Assembly (NCBI GenBank): GCA_016716475.1
Contig: JADJWG010000001.1
Location: 1,674,001-1,738,000 of the forward strand
Reading direction: 5' to 3'
DNA from: Phycisphaerales bacterium
GTDB lineage: Bacteria; Planctomycetota; Phycisphaerae; UBA1845; Fen-1342
DNA: 64,000 nucleotides
A program made the translations under genes and the position numbers. Positions 63,467 to 64,000 of this stretch are shown piece after piece. A model generated the notes under the pieces. The model was given only the letters and a program-made list of their open reading frames with translations, searched no databases and was not told where the DNA came from. The first letter of the stretch is position 1; the number at the start of each line of letters is the position of its first letter.

Positions 63467-64000
63467 ATGATCAAATCGCAGAACTTGCGGGGGGCTTTTA
63501 CGTTGATAGAACTGCTCGTGGTCGTGGCGATCATCGCCCTGCTGATCTCCATCCTCCTGCCGGCCTTGCAGGAGGCCCGCGAGCAGGGAAAGGTCACCCG
63601 CTGCCTCGGCAACTTCAAGAACCTCACCACCGCTGCGGTGCAGTACTTCCTCGAGCACAATGACAACTTCCCGGCGATGGTGAGCAACATCGGTAATACC
63701 TACGCGGTCTGCCCGTGGGCCTTCGGCGGAGCGACGGCCTCCGATCGTTGGCGCACCGGCTTCGCGGGTGTGCCAGCGAACATCTACTATCTGCCGGTAC
63801 AGACGCGTCCGTTCAACAAGTACCTGCTCGGGGCCGACCCGGAGCCGGACATGGTGATAAACGGCGTGATTTCGAAACGCTCGGAGGTGCCGCAGTTGCG
63901 GTGCCCGTCGGACACATTCTCCAGCGCAAACCGGTCGACGGCCGACCCGAATCCGGATCCGGTGGCCTCCTACATCGACGTGGGTACGAGCTACCACTAC
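63467..64000 (+). CDS. Pseudopilin-like protein with prepilin N terminus (runs off right edge)
   Basis: 178 residues visible from ATG at 63467, with GAGGAG upstream. A short leader ends RGA, then FTLIELLVVVAIIALLISILLPAL, the prepilin peptidase recognition site and hydrophobic helix of type II secretion pseudopilins or type IV pilins. The rest (LGNFKNLTTAAVQYFLEHNDNFPAMV, LRCPSDTF) is that of the abundant planctomycete DUF1559-like pseudopilins. Role unknown; these are often in large paralogous families. Confidence 0.82.
   Translation, partial: MIKSQNLRGAFTLIELLVVVAIIALLISILLPALQEAREQGKVTRCLGNFKNLTTAAVQYFLEHNDNFPAMVSNIGNTYAVCPWAFGGATASDRWRTGFAGVPANIYYLPVQTRPFNKYLLGADPEPDMVINGVISKRSEVPQLRCPSDTFSSANRSTADPNPDPVASYIDVGTSYHY

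Overview
The window is GC-rich chromosomal DNA from a bacterium that looks like a member of the Planctomycetota, probably Phycisphaerae-like. This is an inference from three things: secreted proteins ending in dockerin-like repeats with a VNFADIS signature; small membrane proteins carrying a CGYxLTG...CPECG zinc ribbon; and a pseudopilin of the planctomycete FTLIELLVVVAIIALLISILLPAL type. Most genes are ordinary single-copy housekeeping genes in short clusters on both strands. Two tRNA genes (Leu-CAA, Cys-GCA) are present and there is no rRNA.

Layout. 1-3 kb: the start of a DNA methyltransferase and a frameshifted secreted repeat protein. 3-7.4 kb: a half-length UvrA, a DUF2617 protein, a DUF971 protein and accA. 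7.7-11.3 kb: two overlapping large GTPases. 11.4-16.9 kb: FmdB-type zinc ribbon, small membrane proteins, purN, trmB, PilZ, YceI, a glycine-repeat membrane protein and a pterin dehydratase. 16.9-27.5 kb: M61 peptidase, nadE, ileS, a PHP hydrolase, homogentisate dioxygenase and small membrane proteins. 27.7-38.2 kb: branching enzyme, phosphatase, lipoprotein, holA, TPR protein, tRNA-Leu, thioredoxin-like protein, threonine aldolase, endonuclease V, Ogt and a YbjQ-like protein. 38.3-49.2 kb: PrkA, zinc ribbon protein, ispF, dockerin protein, a GH63-like enzyme, alpha/beta hydrolase, GH3-type amido synthetase and a sigma factor. 49.4-55.3 kb: a second toroid glycosidase-like protein, an unusual NodB-fold lipoprotein, a HGSNAT-like acyltransferase and argG.

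The main feature is a complete type II-C CRISPR-Cas locus at 55.5-62.8 kb: a divergently transcribed tracrRNA, cas9, cas1, cas2 and an array of 25 repeats and 24 spacers. The tracrRNA (minus strand, about 55630 to 55529) shows a sigma70-type promoter, an anti-repeat, a GAAA hairpin and an intrinsic terminator. It fixes the array as transcribed on the minus strand, toward cas2. Each repeat ends in a promoter-like box, so transcription may start inside spacers as in Neisseria and Campylobacter II-C systems. The cas9 frame is broken by one extra C in a CCCC run; restoring it gives a protein of about 1363 residues with all nuclease motifs, except that the HNH Asp next to the catalytic His is Ala. 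Two pairs of spacers overlap end to end on opposite strands, which suggests repeated sampling of the same target loci; one target encodes an EF-hand/dockerin-type calcium loop.

A second homopolymer frameshift (TTTT at 1743-1746) breaks the secreted repeat protein. Two single-base indels in homopolymers in one window make consensus error a serious alternative to real inactivation for both genes.

The last 0.9 kb holds tRNA-Cys and the start of a pseudopilin gene that runs off the right edge.
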